Below, piece after piece: positions 24,701 through 37,969 of a DNA stretch of 64,000 nucleotides. The stretch lies in NCBI RefSeq assembly GCF_041146795.1, contig NC_135174.1:17850878-17914877 (forward strand). Reading direction: 5' to 3'. The notes under the pieces are model-generated. The model was not told where the DNA came from. It was given only the letters and a program-made list of their open reading frames with translations, and ran no database searches. Within the stretch, counting starts at the first letter, position 1, and each line of letters starts with the position of its first letter. The position numbers and the translations under genes are program-made. This stretch comes from Maylandia zebra (lineage: Eukaryota; Chordata; Actinopteri; Cichliformes; Cichlidae).

Positions 24701-27700
24701 CTTCATTCATGTAGCGCTTTGTTAAGGTGTCCCCCCCCACAGCATTTCTAAGCCATACTGCCATGTTCTGTTTAGAGAGGCCTGGAGAAAGAGGCCTTTT
24801 CCTGGAAAAAGTTCCAAACACGTCATACTTGGTCAGTCTTTTTCTAATTTTACTGTCACAAACTTTAACATTTAACATGCTAAAAGAGGCCTGTAGAGTC
24901 TGAGTTGTGTTTTTTACAGTTTCTCTGAGTACTGGACGTTCCAACAGTCCATTCCTGGGGAGACTGGTAACTGCTTGAATGTTTGCTATTTATAAATCAT
25001 CTTTCTCATTGTAGAATAATGGATTATATATTGTTTGGAAATCACACATAACTGAATGCGCCAGACCAACAAACTACACAAACCACTGATTATCAGTTTA
25101 TTAAATTTAATTTAATTCAGTTTTACTTATATGTCGCCAAATTACAACAACAGTCGCCTCAAGACACCTTATACTGTAAGGCTCTACGATAATACAAAAA
25201 AATCAGAGAAAGCTCCCAACAATCATATGACCCCCATATGAGCGAGAGCTTTGGCAACAGTGGGAAGGAAAAACTCCCTTTTAACAGGAAGAAACCTCCA
25301 GTACAGGCAGCGCGGCCATCTGCCAAAGTGAAAATGAATTCGACCTGGCTGTTATATACCCTGTTGCTATGGAAACAGTAAGGGTGTACATGTCTGTGAT
25401 GGTTCTCCAGCTCATCGTAGTCTAAGGAGCTTGGAAAGAAAAGCGTCTGGACTTCTTTAAGTTGCTTGAAGACGTTTCACCTCTTAAGAAGCTTCTTCAG
25501 TTCTAGGGTCAAATGGTGGAGAGTCCCAGATTTAAGCCCTATGGGCGTGTCCCCCATAGGGACCCCTAATGATTCTCTACCTAATGACACGAGCCAAGGT
25601 GTGAAAACAGGTGTAGGACACAATCAGCCAAGGTTTCAGGTGAACTCATTGTGAAACCTAGCCCCACCCTATCATGTGATTTCCTGAGGGCAGAAGGCCG
25701 AGGATGTGAGTGGGCGTTAGCCCGCACATGGGCGTACATGGTTTTTCATACACTGCTTCTCCATTTTGGTTTCGTTTTTGCCACATAACTAATAACACAG
25801 TGTTATATTTCATGTGTTGCTGTTCATCAGAACTTATATTCAAATCATTTTAGGACCTGCTAAGGACTTTGTATTGTGTTCTCATGTGTAAAATCTTAGA
25901 ATTGAAAGAGGGTGAACTTTTTCCCATTACTGTAAACAGTAATACTCATGATCTACTCATAATACTCACAATACTTATGATCTTTATCAACAGTTATATA
26001 AAATAGTTCAAATAAATGCAACTGGGTAGACCTTGTTTAGGTGGTCAGCATGAGTTAGTAATGGCTGGCCAATGCTTGTTCAGTGATATTTTGACTAAAT
26101 GGAGTATTACATATAAAGCTAGTTATATATTCAGATTAATACTGCACTTTTTCTACAATGTAGTCACAACATGAGTAACCAAAGAAAGGTGGCCCAAAAA
26201 CTTTACCCACATAAAAGAAGATTTAGGATTAATAAGGTAGATTCTGAATTACCACAGAAAGGGGAGAAAGGCAGTAATCTGACTGTGATCTTTATCTACA
26301 GGTGTTAACCATAACCTCTGTCGCACCTAGTTGACTGTACATGGTTGTTTCCTTGCTTTATTTGTTTCAGATAAGGATGTACAGTGATCGTGATTGTTTA
26401 CATACTGTACAGGCCACACTCAGGAAAACATCCTTCATGAGACTAATTAACTTACTTTCAGTGTAGTTTTTTTTTGTTACTGTAATTATTTAAAGAAGGA
26501 CACAGTCGCCTAAACACATTTAGTTTTTTCAAGGAATATTTTAACAATTCATATTTAAAAGATTCTGCTTGTACTCAGAATATAACCCATCTCGAGAGAC
26601 CATTGTTCCCTATAAACAAAAATAACAAATTAGTTCCATATGGGTCCTTTTTTTTGGTATGTTTCCATTTCCCTTATTTCTTCTATCTGAGTTGGATTTT
26701 CCCTTTTTCTCATAGTGTCAAGGAGTAAAAGATGGAAAAACAAATGACAGTCTCTAACTTTATTTTTTATTCTTCATGTTTTTTTGTCTTAAGATCCTTT
26801 TTTAAATAGTTCTCTTTGTTAGTTTTTGCATTTTTCTTTATCTAAGCGTCTATGGCTATTTTTCTTTGTCTTTCTTCACTCCAGGTGACATTTTCTGGCC
26901 TCTACACATTTCTTTCTCTTTACCTCAGCTGGTATTATTATTTCCATATATGGCCATCTCTCCAGATGTAGTAACTCCCCACATTTACCAGATCTGGCAT
27001 GCAACACTGAATGAACAATTACTTTGACTAAATACATTTGGAGGCATTCCTTGTGTTACATCTGCTTTGTGCTGTTTTCTCTGACAGCGATTAGATAATG
27101 CTGAGTCTGGATGCCATAAAAAAAAAAAGAAACAAGTAAAAATTAGTATAAGTGTCTCCTTTTTTCTTTACGCTTCTGTGCTCTTTGGCAGGTCTCTTTC
27201 AGTGTGGAGGCTCGTGCTCGTGGTTGCCCATCCAAAAAAAAGAAAACCTTTATCATCAAACCTGTGGGCTTCAAGGATGCCCTCTCCATCACTGTCACCT
27301 TTGAGTGCGACTGCAAGTGCCAGGCCAAAGCCCAGCCTGATAGCCCCAAATGTAGCAACGGCAATGGCACCTTTGAGTGTGGCATATGCCTGTGCCACCC
27401 AGGTCGCTTAGGACCACATTGCGAATGTGCCGAAGGCGATTACAACCCCATGGCGCAGGATCGCTGCAGTGGACCTGCAGGATCCGGAGGACCTCAGTCG
27501 GCTATCTGCAGCGGCCGCGGAGACTGCGTGTGTGGCCAGTGCGTGTGCCACAGCAGTGACTTTGGGAAAGTGTGGGGAAAGCTGTGTGAGTGTGATGACT
27601 TCAACTGCCTGCGCTACAAGGGAGAACTCTGCTCGGGTAAGGCCTCATGAGTTACAGTAAGAAAGACATGCAGGCTTCTTGTGTATTTACTTTGCTTTAG

Positions 27701-30700
27701 GATTTTAAATGAATGAGTATTAATCAGTGATGTGCTTAATGGTCAACAGTTTAGTCAACAGGCTGTAGCTCAGGAGGTAGAGCAGGTCATCTACTGAGTG
27801 GAAGGTTGGTGGTTCATTCCCTGGCTCCTCCAGTCTGCATGTCAAGTATACTTGGGCATGATACTAACCCCAAGTTGCTCTTCGATGCACCCAGCAGAGT
27901 ATGAATGTATTTAGAAAGCACTATGTAAAGAGAAAGTGATTGTGAGAACGGGTGTGATTTGGTGAATGTTGTATAGAGCGCTTTGAGTACTCCGGGAGAG
28001 TAGAAAAATGCTATATAAGAATCAGTCCATTTACAAAAAATATTAAGACAGTCTAATATAGTCTGTTATTCCCTATAAATATTCAATTTCCTGCTGTAGA
28101 TATCTTTAATTATTAACCAGTATTTGCTTTTTAAAGGAAGACTAGAAATGGGAGTAGCTCTGTTCAAGGATTAACTTCAAAATGGTGCATTGGGGTTTAG
28201 TGAGGGCAGCAAGTAGTGCAGGAGAGATTGTATGTGCTGGACTTTTTTTCTATTATTATTTTTGGCCGGCCACAGTGGTCTGTGAAGTTGCTGGCAAACA
28301 ACTGAGATATACCCAGCCAAGAGATAGCCCAACCTTAGCTGTTCCCCCCCGAAAGCTGTAGTGGGTCGAAATGACCCACTGACTTCTATCTTGATTTTTC
28401 TGTATGGTTGTGGTAGAGTTTTGTAGAATGCGCGCACTTTTATAGCTGAGGTCGTTTGTCCCTTTCACCACACTGACTTGCCACCCACCTCATCTGGGAA
28501 GAATTATATACAGTAAAAACTCTCCCCTCTGGATATGGGCTACATTCACAATAAACATCTGGTTTGGTGTATGTGCACTACGTGTGAGTGTCAGCTCAGG
28601 TTATATGTTTGTGTCATCCAAACCTTTTGTACTAAAGAATTTGAAGGGATTCATGAACACACAACAAAACATACTGATGGTGATTTTCTTCTACGCAAGA
28701 GATTTTGTGTCTTTGTTGTGGTTGAGATTTTCAAACAGTGAGGTGAGGTTATCACTTTACTTTTTATTACTTTCAATGTTTTAGTGCTTTTAAATAAAAA
28801 CCATGCTGCTGTGTCAAAACCATGAAAGTATCAGAATGACATCACATGCTGTCATGTAAAAAATGCCTACATGTTCAAGAAAAACTATTATGCACGTGAG
28901 ACTAAGCATCATTGGGTTTGCTGGCAAGACATTTTGGCTCATGTTAGAATAGAGGTAATGGTAAAAAAATAAAAAAGTTTATTGCTTTAGAAGTTTGATG
29001 AAATGATCAATCTCGTGTCATTAATGCAGTGCTTGCGTGTTGTTAATTCCAAACCCCATTAATGAGGACCCGATTAGTAAAAATCCAACATGTAATCAGT
29101 TTTTGCCACTTTCCCTTAAACTAAACCCAACATTACCAGCATTTAATGTCTTTACTATTTCATTTGAATGCTTTGATAAGATCGGTGAGGTGTTTTTTAT
29201 GACTGTCTGTTGCAGTCTTGTAACAGCAACAAAGTAAGAATAAAGTTTTCTTTGTTTTTTTTAACGTTCTTACTATTGTTCGCAGCTAGCTTAGCATAAA
29301 CACTGAACGCAGGGGGAAATGTTATCCAAGTGCAGAGATCACAAACTTACTTAAAAACTTACTGTTTTATTTTTCCCATTTTTAATTTGTGCCAAAAGAA
29401 AATTAAAAACAACAGCTGCAAGGATAACCAGGCTAGCTTTATTTCTTTGCTTTTTGCTAACAAGGAAGCTAAGCTAACTAAGCTAATTGACCCTGAACTC
29501 CACATCTGGTGAACAGCTTTCACAATGTTACATTACATTTTTATATATTCTGTTTAGTTTAATTTAGTTTCCAGCATGAGTTCAATCAGTTCAGTTTCGT
29601 TTTTATAGTTCAGTTTTGTTTCTTGGTTTGTTTTTGTTTTGTTTTTAATTATATGACAGATATTTTGATACAAATGCAACTTTTCATATCATGTAGACAT
29701 AGTGTTATTACACTTATGCACTAGTACCTCCTGATGCTATTTAGGTTGAATTTATTTGCTAAGCAGCTTGTATTAGGTAGTTTTTAAGTAGAGCTCATAT
29801 GCCACTAAAAACTATCCACATCCATCTCAGCCGGTCTCACAAGGAAATGTTTTCCTGTGCACCCCAAAGTCCATAGAGTAACATGAAAATACCTTTATTC
29901 TTACTCATTGGCTAGTGTGGTGTAATGACGCTAAAAATAAACTCATGTTTGGCCAAGAGGGAGAGTACTGGAAATGTTCAGAGACTATGTGTGTGCAGAA
30001 CACACATAGTCTTCTGTTGTCTTGAAATATCTTATTCAGTGTGTGGACCATTGTATTTTCCTCCACAGAATGATCTAATTAAAAGCTAGAGGTCTTGTGG
30101 CCATGTGATAATGACAGTTTATCCGTGGATCATCCTTTATCCAGTTAGACTGTGCCAAGCAGCTTCCTGTGTCATTGTTTATCTGGGCATTGTTTTTTGT
30201 GGTGGAAAGCCACAATGTTTTTGCCCCGTCTCTCTTACTGGCATGTACACTCACATTCACACAGAGTTTCGTGGAATAACAAAAAGACAATGTGTACAAA
30301 TTTGCTCAGATATGCGCTTCATCACGCAGCCAAATATAAAAGCAATGCAGTCACCGCAGACAAACAGTGAAATAGGTTTTTAACCTCTAGCAGTTTAATA
30401 TTCCGCTTCTGGTTTCCAGTGTTTCCAGTGTAAAGTCATGAACTTACAGGACCACTGAATGTCTGCAAGAAATAATACTTATTTTTAACTAGCTACAATT
30501 AAAAAGTCTTCTAATTGTTGGGTTTTTGCTGGATTATTGTGGCATCTTTTGTTGGAATTTAGTGCTTTATAAATAAAACTGAATTGAATTAAACCTTTAA
30601 ATTTAATTTGGGTTAGATTTCTGGCTATTATTATTGCCATGAAATGCTAGCTTGACTTCAGCATGGCTGTAGATGCTGGGTTTGAAGTGTTTGAAGGCTA

Positions 30701-33700
30701 AGCAACATGGTAAATCTTTTTCAAGGTACAGAGAAGAGCCCGTAAATAGGGCAAAAAGAATTGTATGACACAGGTTTGTGGTTAGTTCAGTCATAACCAT
30801 TTAATAAGCAGTGGCCAGCCATTACTAACTCATGCTGACCACCTAAAAAAGGACTACCCAATTGCATTTATTTTAAATTTGAGAGTTTGTAAAGGTACCT
30901 TACGCCCAGCAGATTATAAAATGGTACATAACATTAATTTCTTTAATAATAAAGTCATGAAAATAATGAGCATGTGTATAAGCTTTTGTCAAAACTTGCA
31001 ACAAAATAAATATGTTTGTGTAAGACAGTGTGTAAACTATGTGATGCCAAATGATTGACGTTACAACCATCCCAGATGCCAAAAGCGTCCTTCTTCCCCA
31101 ACTCGTGCTGCGCCCTCTTTTTCACATAAAATTTCTTGTCACATTGTCCTCCTCTTGTTTTTTGTTTATTCTCAGGGCACGGTGTCTGTAACTGTGGCTT
31201 CTGCCAGTGCGCACCAGACTGGCAGGGTGAGAACTGTAACTGCTCCAGACGTACAGACACTTGTATGTCCAGCCTGGGCCTCCTGTGCAGTGGGAGGGGT
31301 CAGTGCGTGTGCGGAGCCTGCGAGTGCACGCAACCAGGTGCCTACGGAGCCACGTGTGACAAGTGTCCCACCTGCCCCGACGCCTGTACCATGAAGAAGT
31401 GAGTTTACATACAGAGATATTCAATTTAGCTCCTTTAAATCAACTGATTGTTGATATTTTACATTTTAACAGGGAGTGTGTGGAGTGTAAGCACTTCAAG
31501 AGGGGCAAACTGATTGAGGACAAAACCTGCTCTCGAATCTGCAAGGATGAGATTGTTCTTGTGGATGAATTAGGTGAGATGATTTGTATTTTGGCACTGC
31601 TGGTTAATGTTAATAATAATTCCATAAATGCACAAGGTGGAACAATCCATTAAAGGGGTCATTTTGTCTAACTTGTAATGTAACGTCAACATTTTTCCAC
31701 ACAGAGCTCCATGACACAAATGCGGTGAATTGCACCTACAAAGATGAGAACGATTGCGTGGAGCGTTTTCAGTATTATGAAGATGCCAGTGGCAAATCCA
31801 TCCTCTTTGTTGTCAAAGAGCCAGGTAAGAAACATTAAGTGCTTTGCCGGTGTTAGCTTCTTTAAAATGTCCATTATAGCTGGGTATGGTTGTTTTAAGT
31901 ATGTGATTAGGTTTTTTGTTAAAAATGTTTTCATAGTGACTCCCCCCCATGGTTTACTGTGGCAAACTTGCGTCTTCACTCATGTTAGTGTATGACTGTG
32001 AGTACACGTGCAACTATTTGCCTGCGCCACTGTGTACGTGTTGTACGTGCATGAAAGGGAGTAATCTGATTCCATTCCCTAGCCAGTCAATAGATTCATC
32101 TCTACTTTTAATTGCTAATTTAATGTAATTTAATATTATGGGTTATAAATATGAATCTGTTGCTTTTTTTACCAGATGTAATCAACACAAATGCTGAATA
32201 GATGAGGATAAACCTGCAATAACAATCTTTCACCATCATCTGCATTTTTTAAATTTCTGGCAAAACTTTTTAGTGCTTTGTGTTCACCCAACTACAAGCT
32301 GTCACTTCCCCGATGCCTGCTCTCTCACTTGTTAAGTGGCCAAATAGAAAAAGTGTGGGGCAGTAAAATAGCTTTCTGCCCTCAGAGAAAATCTGTACTT
32401 GGGTCTACTTTTAATGAATGTGTGTGTTTAATTTAAGCACAACTGGGTATCAGAGAAATACACCACAATTTGCCTTGAACACGGGGCACCCTGCCGTGTC
32501 AAAGAGGGCTGTAAATAGCTGCCCAGCTCCTCTGGGAACATGCTGACTATACATATCGCAGAGAGAAAGCCCTCTCGTGCTCTCCTCTTGAGGATATGGA
32601 AGAAAATAAGTAACCAAAAGAACAGCGAAGGAAATGTGAAGCTGTATCACTCACCCTTCAAAGCTGTCTAAGCTTTAAAAAAAAAAATCGAGACAACATA
32701 AGAAAAAGTTGGTAAATCACATTAATCAATAGTGTCAGCCAAGACTGATTTCCATGTAGACTTTGATGGGCTATGAGCATTAAAGGGTCGGCTGAAGAGC
32801 AGGAAGTAGAGCTAATTTTTAATGATAGAAGGAGGAAGATGAGAGCAGCTTTGATGTTGGCTGTAAAAGTTCGCCCTCGTTGCTTTGGTTGCCCAACACC
32901 GCTTTTCACGTGCATATGTGCATGTAACCACACGCCACACAGATATACCGACATTATGAGGAACCCATAGAGCATTACAGCTCTAGGAGCATTCTTACTG
33001 TTTAACACGTTGGCATCTTTCGCCTCATCATTTGGTTGTCCGGTGTATACATGCGTACCACATATTTATTCACTGCAGCACCATAACACTTTTTTAATGA
33101 CAAAACTTCATAGTAGGCTTGCATCAGATTGCATTAAAAATAAAAAGTTCAAGCTAAATATCACACTGAGACTCATCTGGTGACCAGAAAATAAGTTAAT
33201 AATGATGTATGGATGCTTTATTCATCCTCAGGGAGAAATTCACATAATGCTGATGCTTTCTACGTGTGATTAGTATTAATTCATTACACATTTTTGAGAA
33301 GCTTAAGAAAAAACTTTAAAATGTCATTTTCTTTATGCTGAGAACTCTAAATTTAGGACCATATGGGGGTGGTTGAATAATATTTGATTACCTCATATCT
33401 GTCATCACATTTTGGCTCAAATATTTTTCAGTTCATCAGCTTTTTTGATTGAGTCACATACGCTTTAATTGACCAAGTAGACCGCAGTGGAAAAATAAAG
33501 ATCTAGAAGTTTCTCATGTGAAATAACTCATACTGTAGGAACTTCTGCAGACCTTTTTTGGAGCAAGATTGCACTCTGGGGACTAATTAAGCCTCAAAAC
33601 TTGTAGCCAAAACATTAGTGAACTACTGTAAGAGATTGTGAGAGATATAAAAGACACTTTTGCTCCTCAAATTCCCAAACCTTACAAGCAACTTAAACTT

Positions 33701-35073
33701 TCGCAGTCCCTCTACTTGACTGTAAAACTTGGGGGAATTATTGAAGAGAAATTAGTCATGCGAACAAGGCTAGCAAATGTGATGAGTTGTTCCACTTTTG
33801 AAGTGGTTCATGTCCGTGACTCTTTGAAGGAGCGTAATGCCCGTCATTGTGCGACATTGTGCAAATCAGAGTACTGGAGAGTTTTGCCTGACCGCAGTGA
33901 GGGAGGAGAGGATTGTGGCCTTGCTGTAAGATGTTACCGTTTTCCACTTTGGGCCATCTTCCACTCTTCTCTCTGGTCTTTAACATCCTGTTCAGGACTG
34001 TTACGCTTCCCTTGTTCTCTTCCGTCACTTAAAAACCTGATGGCAATTAGAAAACTGTCAGCCATGCTAAAAAGAACCATGCTATTAAGTTTAAAGCTGT
34101 ACATCTGCCTTTATAACAGGCGTTATAACCGCTGACTCTGAAAACTCACTGCAGTTAGTAGGGGACTACGTTGCGATATTAGCGAGATTAAATCAATAAG
34201 AACCAGAGATGAAACACAGTTATAAAATCATTTCCTCTGGCCTGACCTCTGGCTTATCTGCTCATTCCTTTATCACTTCCTCCTTCTGTTTAGACTGCCC
34301 CAAGGGTCCAGACATTTTGGTAGTGCTTCTGTCAGTGGCAGGAGCCATTTTGTTCCTGGGCTTGGCCGCTCTGCTTATCTGGAAGCTGCTGGTTACCATC
34401 CACGACAGACGGGAGTTTGCCAAATTTGAGGAAGAACGCGCTCGCGCCAAGTGGGAAACAGTAAGTGAACGGACTCTGAAGTAGTGAATTGGGAAACTGC
34501 AAGTGCAGCATTTGTTTAATATTATCATAGAAAGCACTGAGGATTCAATGCAGTCTTTGCACACACTCAAGTATGCAAACATGCCTGCACCTTCCTATAC
34601 ACACATACTCACACACACACACACAAAGAGCCCACACACGCAGTGTCTTGCTCCCGTTGTCTGAAGATGTTTTTTATTATTTCTGTTACATGCTGTTACT
34701 ACCAACAGAACAAAAAAGCAGCCAACGGAAGGGCTGGGTTTAAATTAGCCAGCGCTAATCAGCCTTTACTGGTAATAAGCCTGTTTGTGGCCTAAAGAAC
34801 ACAACTAAATCCCACAGGCCTTAAACCACAAGGAATCACAGTAGGTTTAAGTTGCTCACAAGTAACACAAAACCACACACTCAAGTTAGCATGTCTGCTT
34901 AAATGATGACATGAAATAGCTGTTTTAAATGTGGACTTTTCTATTGTGTCATTACCATAAACCGCCCCTTGACTCGTATCTCCTCGTGTGTGTTTGACTA
35001 ACAGGGGCACAATCCTCTTTACAAGGGAGCGACATCAACCTTTACGAACATCACATACAGAGGAAAAGACTGA
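15794..35073 (+). CDS. itgb3: Integrin beta-3, 15 exons
   Basis: Type I membrane integrin beta subunit that pairs with alpha-IIb or alpha-V to bind RGD ligands and fibrinogen. Exons: 15794-15866, 16797-16882, 17553-17757, 17896-18148, 19951-20113, 20346-20507, 20609-20704, 23706-23795, 24237-24371, 27192-27636, 31176-31398, 31473-31573, 31705-31824, 34294-34460, 35005-35073; 795 aa (human 788). ATG 15794 has A at -3 and opens a signal peptide. A PSI domain precedes the betaI MIDAS D146-L-S148-Y-S150. The specificity loop C204-C211 (CYSINTTC) resembles human beta3 CYDMKTTC. Cys-rich I-EGF repeats span exons 10-11. A membrane helix starts near 725 and the tail carries NPLY (776-779) and NITY (788-791). 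The ending [11 protein letters not shown] separates beta3 from beta1 and beta5. Teleosts have two copies; which one this is cannot be decided. Donors of exons 2 (GTTGGG) and 5 (GTGGAG) are weak. Confidence 0.95.
18850..19620. other. AT-rich stretch of itgb3 intron 4, possible old dispersed repeat
   Basis: This part of intron 4 contains several nuclear-receptor-type half sites: TGACCTTGACC near 19060, and AGGTCAAAGGTTA (direct repeat with 1-nt spacer) at 19370-19382. The style resembles an eroded interspersed repeat, but I cannot assign a family. No coding potential. Confidence 0.3.
21696..23299 (+). mobile_element. Tc1-type transposon with 200-bp inverted repeats
   Basis: A 1604-bp element beginning CAGTGGGGC and ending GCCCCACTG, flanked by TA at 21694-21695 and 23300-23301, the Tc1/mariner target duplication. 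The terminal inverted repeats (21696-21895 and 23100-23299) are about 200 bp long and differ by eye at only about three positions, so the copy is fairly young. It encodes one transposase frame on the plus strand. It lies in itgb3 intron 7 in the sense orientation, inside older repeats. Confidence 0.95.
22061..23083 (+). pseudogene. Tc1-family transposase with one in-frame stop
   Basis: DD34E transposase frame of about 340 codons. An N-terminal paired-like helix-turn-helix DNA-binding region ([20 protein letters not shown] onwards) is followed by the catalytic domain with the first Asp in WSDETK, the second in [10 protein letters not shown] and the Glu in [11 protein letters not shown]. The frame is uninterrupted except for TGA at 22673-22675 (codon 205), after which it continues in the same frame to its natural TGA at 23081-23083. 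Most family members I recall have Arg (CGA-type codon) there, so a CpG transition is the likely cause. An internal Met at 22697 follows the stop, but the second part lacks the DNA-binding domain and the first Asp. Confidence 0.92.
24600..25080 (-). mobile_element. Degraded Tc1/mariner relic, minus orientation
   Basis: In itgb3 intron 9. The minus strand encodes a recognisable transposase N-terminal stretch ([20 protein letters not shown], then [14 protein letters not shown] at about 24790-24900). The catalytic triad is not preserved and no clean inverted repeats are visible. It appears related to the relic near 38 kb, sharing the box around AACATTTAACATGCT. Ends are approximate. Confidence 0.6.
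25090..25350. repeat. Interspersed repeat, common teleost type
   Basis: Includes AAAAACTCCCTTTTAACAGG and AGAAACCTCCAG near 25270-25300, a motif recurring through many fish genomes. The family name is not certain. No coding potential. Confidence 0.5.
25420..25700. repeat. Interspersed repeat with GACGTTTCACCTC box
   Basis: Contains the box TTTAAGTTGCTTGAAGACGT (about 25458) followed by TTCACCTC and GAAGCTTCTTCAGTTCT. A diverged copy of the same box lies in cpn1 intron 6 at about 1710-1775, so this is dispersed repeat DNA rather than an itgb3 element. Confidence 0.5.
27761..28034 (+). mobile_element. tRNA-derived SINE
   Basis: In itgb3 intron 10. The 5' end has pol III promoter boxes: A-box-like TAGCTCAGGAGGTAGAG (from 27766) and B-box-like GGTTCATTCCC (27811-27821). 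A tRNA-unrelated body follows (CACTATGTAAAGAG, GAGCGCTTTGAGTACTC) and the end is CAGTCCATTTAC. The copy at 40621-40811 has the same end. It is not a functional tRNA because the cloverleaf and 3' arm are absent. Confidence 0.75.
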
Positions 35074-35328
35074 CGCTACTGAACAAAGCTGAAGAATAAA
35101 GGATGGAAATAATGCACTTCGACAATCCTCTCTGAGAAGGCAGCGAATCATGTGCAGGCCTCTACTGTCACGCAATAACTAATAATTATTTGCTTGTAAA
35201 TATGTAGAAATCATTCCGAGGAGACATTTTATCAGGGATTTGAGACAAAACACCCACCTGTACTACGATGTTAGATAAGGTGTTTGTTTTTTTGTTTTGA
35301 ATGAGAATTGTTTTGTTGTGCAGCCCAT

Positions 35329-35334
35329 AATAAA
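35329..35334 (+). terminator. Candidate itgb3 polyadenylation signal
   Basis: Canonical AATAAA about 255 nt after the itgb3 stop codon. An earlier AATAAA at 35095-35100, only 22 nt past the stop, is an alternative but would leave a very short 3' UTR. Confidence 0.45.
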
Positions 35335-36462
35335 GGTTTAGATCTCCAAAAGCAGCTTTTTGTCCATCCGTTGAGAGCCCACTGAAATCGTAAAAGTTGA
35401 AATCAAGAGCACAAAATTTAACGAGAAGCACAAAGAGAGTGCAAACCTTCACCGAGGCACTTTTAAGGGGATAGTTTTGTGTTTTGTGCATATTAATTTT
35501 GTTATCTTTGTTCTTTTTAATCGTACTTTAAGATGTTTGCAGTTTATAACACATTTTGGGGTCAATATGAAAATGTGAAATGTGAAAGTGAGGTCATATG
35601 TGACAGGATAGTTGGATGCAGATGTTAAGGTGATATTTAGAAACCCCATATACCAGTATTTTATCTTAAATGTTGCCAATACAAGGATAGTCATTTGGAT
35701 GAGTAACGAAACGTTTCACCCACTGAAAACGCTACATCTAGATGAACTGAATCAACTTTTGAAGCTAGTTATTTTATGAAAGTTTCATCTTATTTGACCT
35801 TGAAGAAGTCAAATAAGATCAGAAATCCCAATATATCATCATATGTCATTTCTTATATACCTATATGTTGTAAATACAGACAATGGTAGTAAGAAACATC
35901 GTTGTAAATAGCTCTACATAGCATTATTACCACTTTGACCTTAAGATCACTCTGTCGAGCTTTAAGGTAATGTCAGAAGTCAAAAAGAGGTTTAAGTCTT
36001 CAGATATGGTACTCTCTATATGTTGACCATAAACACCACACTTGTAAGAATCATAGTTTCTAATTTATAAAACGGATTTGTCAATTTTCCACCAATAAAT
36101 CATTACATTGACAAATTTTACACCCCTACAAAGCTTGATCAGAATGCATTCAAAACTTTTCTAGCAATCATGTTTACAGAAAAAAGATGCACCCAAGCGC
36201 TACCAACAACATAACCTTTTTGGCAGAGGCAATAAGAATATATTTAATATTTGAGAAGTGCTATATACTTCCCAGTGTAAAGGTAGTCAGGCATTCAAAC
36301 ATAACATCAACATTAACATTGAATAGAAAACTCTTGGCAGCAAAGGAAATGTTTTGCTTATTAAAATAAAACCAAAAGGATCCACATGACTGCATATCAC
36401 TGTGGCAAAATGATAAAAATTATATTTTAAAAAGTAATATGGGTGAACTCAGTTCCTATAAG

Positions 36463-36476
36463 CCAGTAGAGGGCAC
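36463..36476 (+). promoter_or_regulatory. CTCF-like motif
   Basis: CCAGTAGAGGGCAC fits the CTCF core consensus CCASYAGRKGGC at every position. It lies between itgb3 and tlk2. A sequence match only. Confidence 0.35.
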
Positions 36477-37969
36477 AGAATTTCCTGTTTGTGACACCCA
36501 GTGGAAAACCACAAAGATAAACTGCCATCATGTGGTTTGGAGTAAATTGAAAATTTCTAGTGTGTTAATATCATTTTCTTTGAAGATATGAAACATGATT
36601 TTTTAGTTATTCTTTATAATACACTGGATGTTATAACCACATAATTTGAGACATTAAAGTTAAAGCATGGTGTTTAAAGAAAAGAAAAAGTCTACTATAC
36701 TAAGTCTAGTCTACTAAGTCAACTATAGGTCAGTGGGGCTTGTGTGCTCACAGCACTCGTGATTATTGTATTAACGATATCCATTCTCATTAATATTGTA
36801 ATATTGATTCAAAAGTAGAAAAAAAACTGTCTGAAACCACCCTTTGAGAACACTGACTAACTCCTGCTGAGTTTATGTTTTGAATGTTAAAAATGTGATG
36901 AATGAAAAACACATAAAACAGACAATCAGAGATCTGCTTTTCTGCAAAATACATTTGATTTACAGTCGACCGTGTAACCCTTTAATTAGTCTTTATTAAA
37001 ATATTGTCCATGAGCCCATTTTGCTGTACACTCAGTCTGTGCATGCATCAGCTTAAAAGGATAATATTTTCTTTTTTTATGATAATAATTATGATAAACC
37101 TTTTATCATAATTATTAGTGTAATTAAGTCATCCTCAACTCTCTCTTGGCTGTGCAGGATTTTTTGAATGCAGCGGACTACTCGCATCTCCTGGACTTAA
37201 ACTGCAGGTTTAATTTGCTCGTTTGTGTGCACAGTACAGTTCATCAGCTCAACGGAACACAATATGGAGACACAGAGAAAGAAAATAGGTAAAAAACACG
37301 TCCCAGCTCACTGGCTCTGACAAAGCCAGTAAAGCTATTTAGCTCCACCAAGTGGAAGAAAGAGAAAACAACCTGTGAGGTGGTTAAAAAAAAGATTAAT
37401 AGAATGAAACTAATTCACATGTAGAGATATGACGTCAAGCTGGCCTTATTAAATTTAAGCCTCCGTTAGAGTACATCCCACAGCACAGACTGTAGATAAA
37501 AGATGGATGTATACACCATCATGTCACCTGTTGTCTTTGGACTATGCATTTCAAAGCCTCAACTTTAGCATTTTGGCCCGTAACCAGGTTTGGGGGGTTA
37601 AATGCTAAGCTATCAGCTAAGGTTATCGAGCATGGTTAGCAAGGTGCATCAATGAAAGCACAGTTGCATTTTCATTTTTTAACATTTCTGGCTTTGTTTT
37701 TCACCTCTGGAGGTTAATGCTTCATTTTGATCAGTTGCTTTCCAAAGTTTTCTCAGATGGCCCCAGTAGTCATTCTGTCTGCCCAGCAGAAGATCTGTGC
37801 TCCGCAATTTAAGGAAACACTGGTTTAAATCAAACCACAGGTTTGGTTTAAACTACAACTTAAAATAGAGTAACGCTAATAAAAAATCAAAAGCCCCTCA
37901 GTGTTCACATTAGTGTTTGTGCAGTTTGAAGGTATGTTAACACAATGCCACAATTTTCCCAGGAGTGGA

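Noticed and set aside
25420-25560. Conserved regulatory element around the GACGTTTCACCTC box
   Set aside because: A diverged copy near 1710-1775 shows it is dispersed repeat DNA.
27761-27840. tRNA gene
   Set aside because: A- and B-box motifs are present but the cloverleaf is incomplete and the sequence continues into a SINE body. The same holds for 40621 and 42620-42680.
33638-34135. 165-codon open frame in itgb3 intron 13
   Set aside because: No recognisable homology or splice logic; composition resembles intronic sequence.
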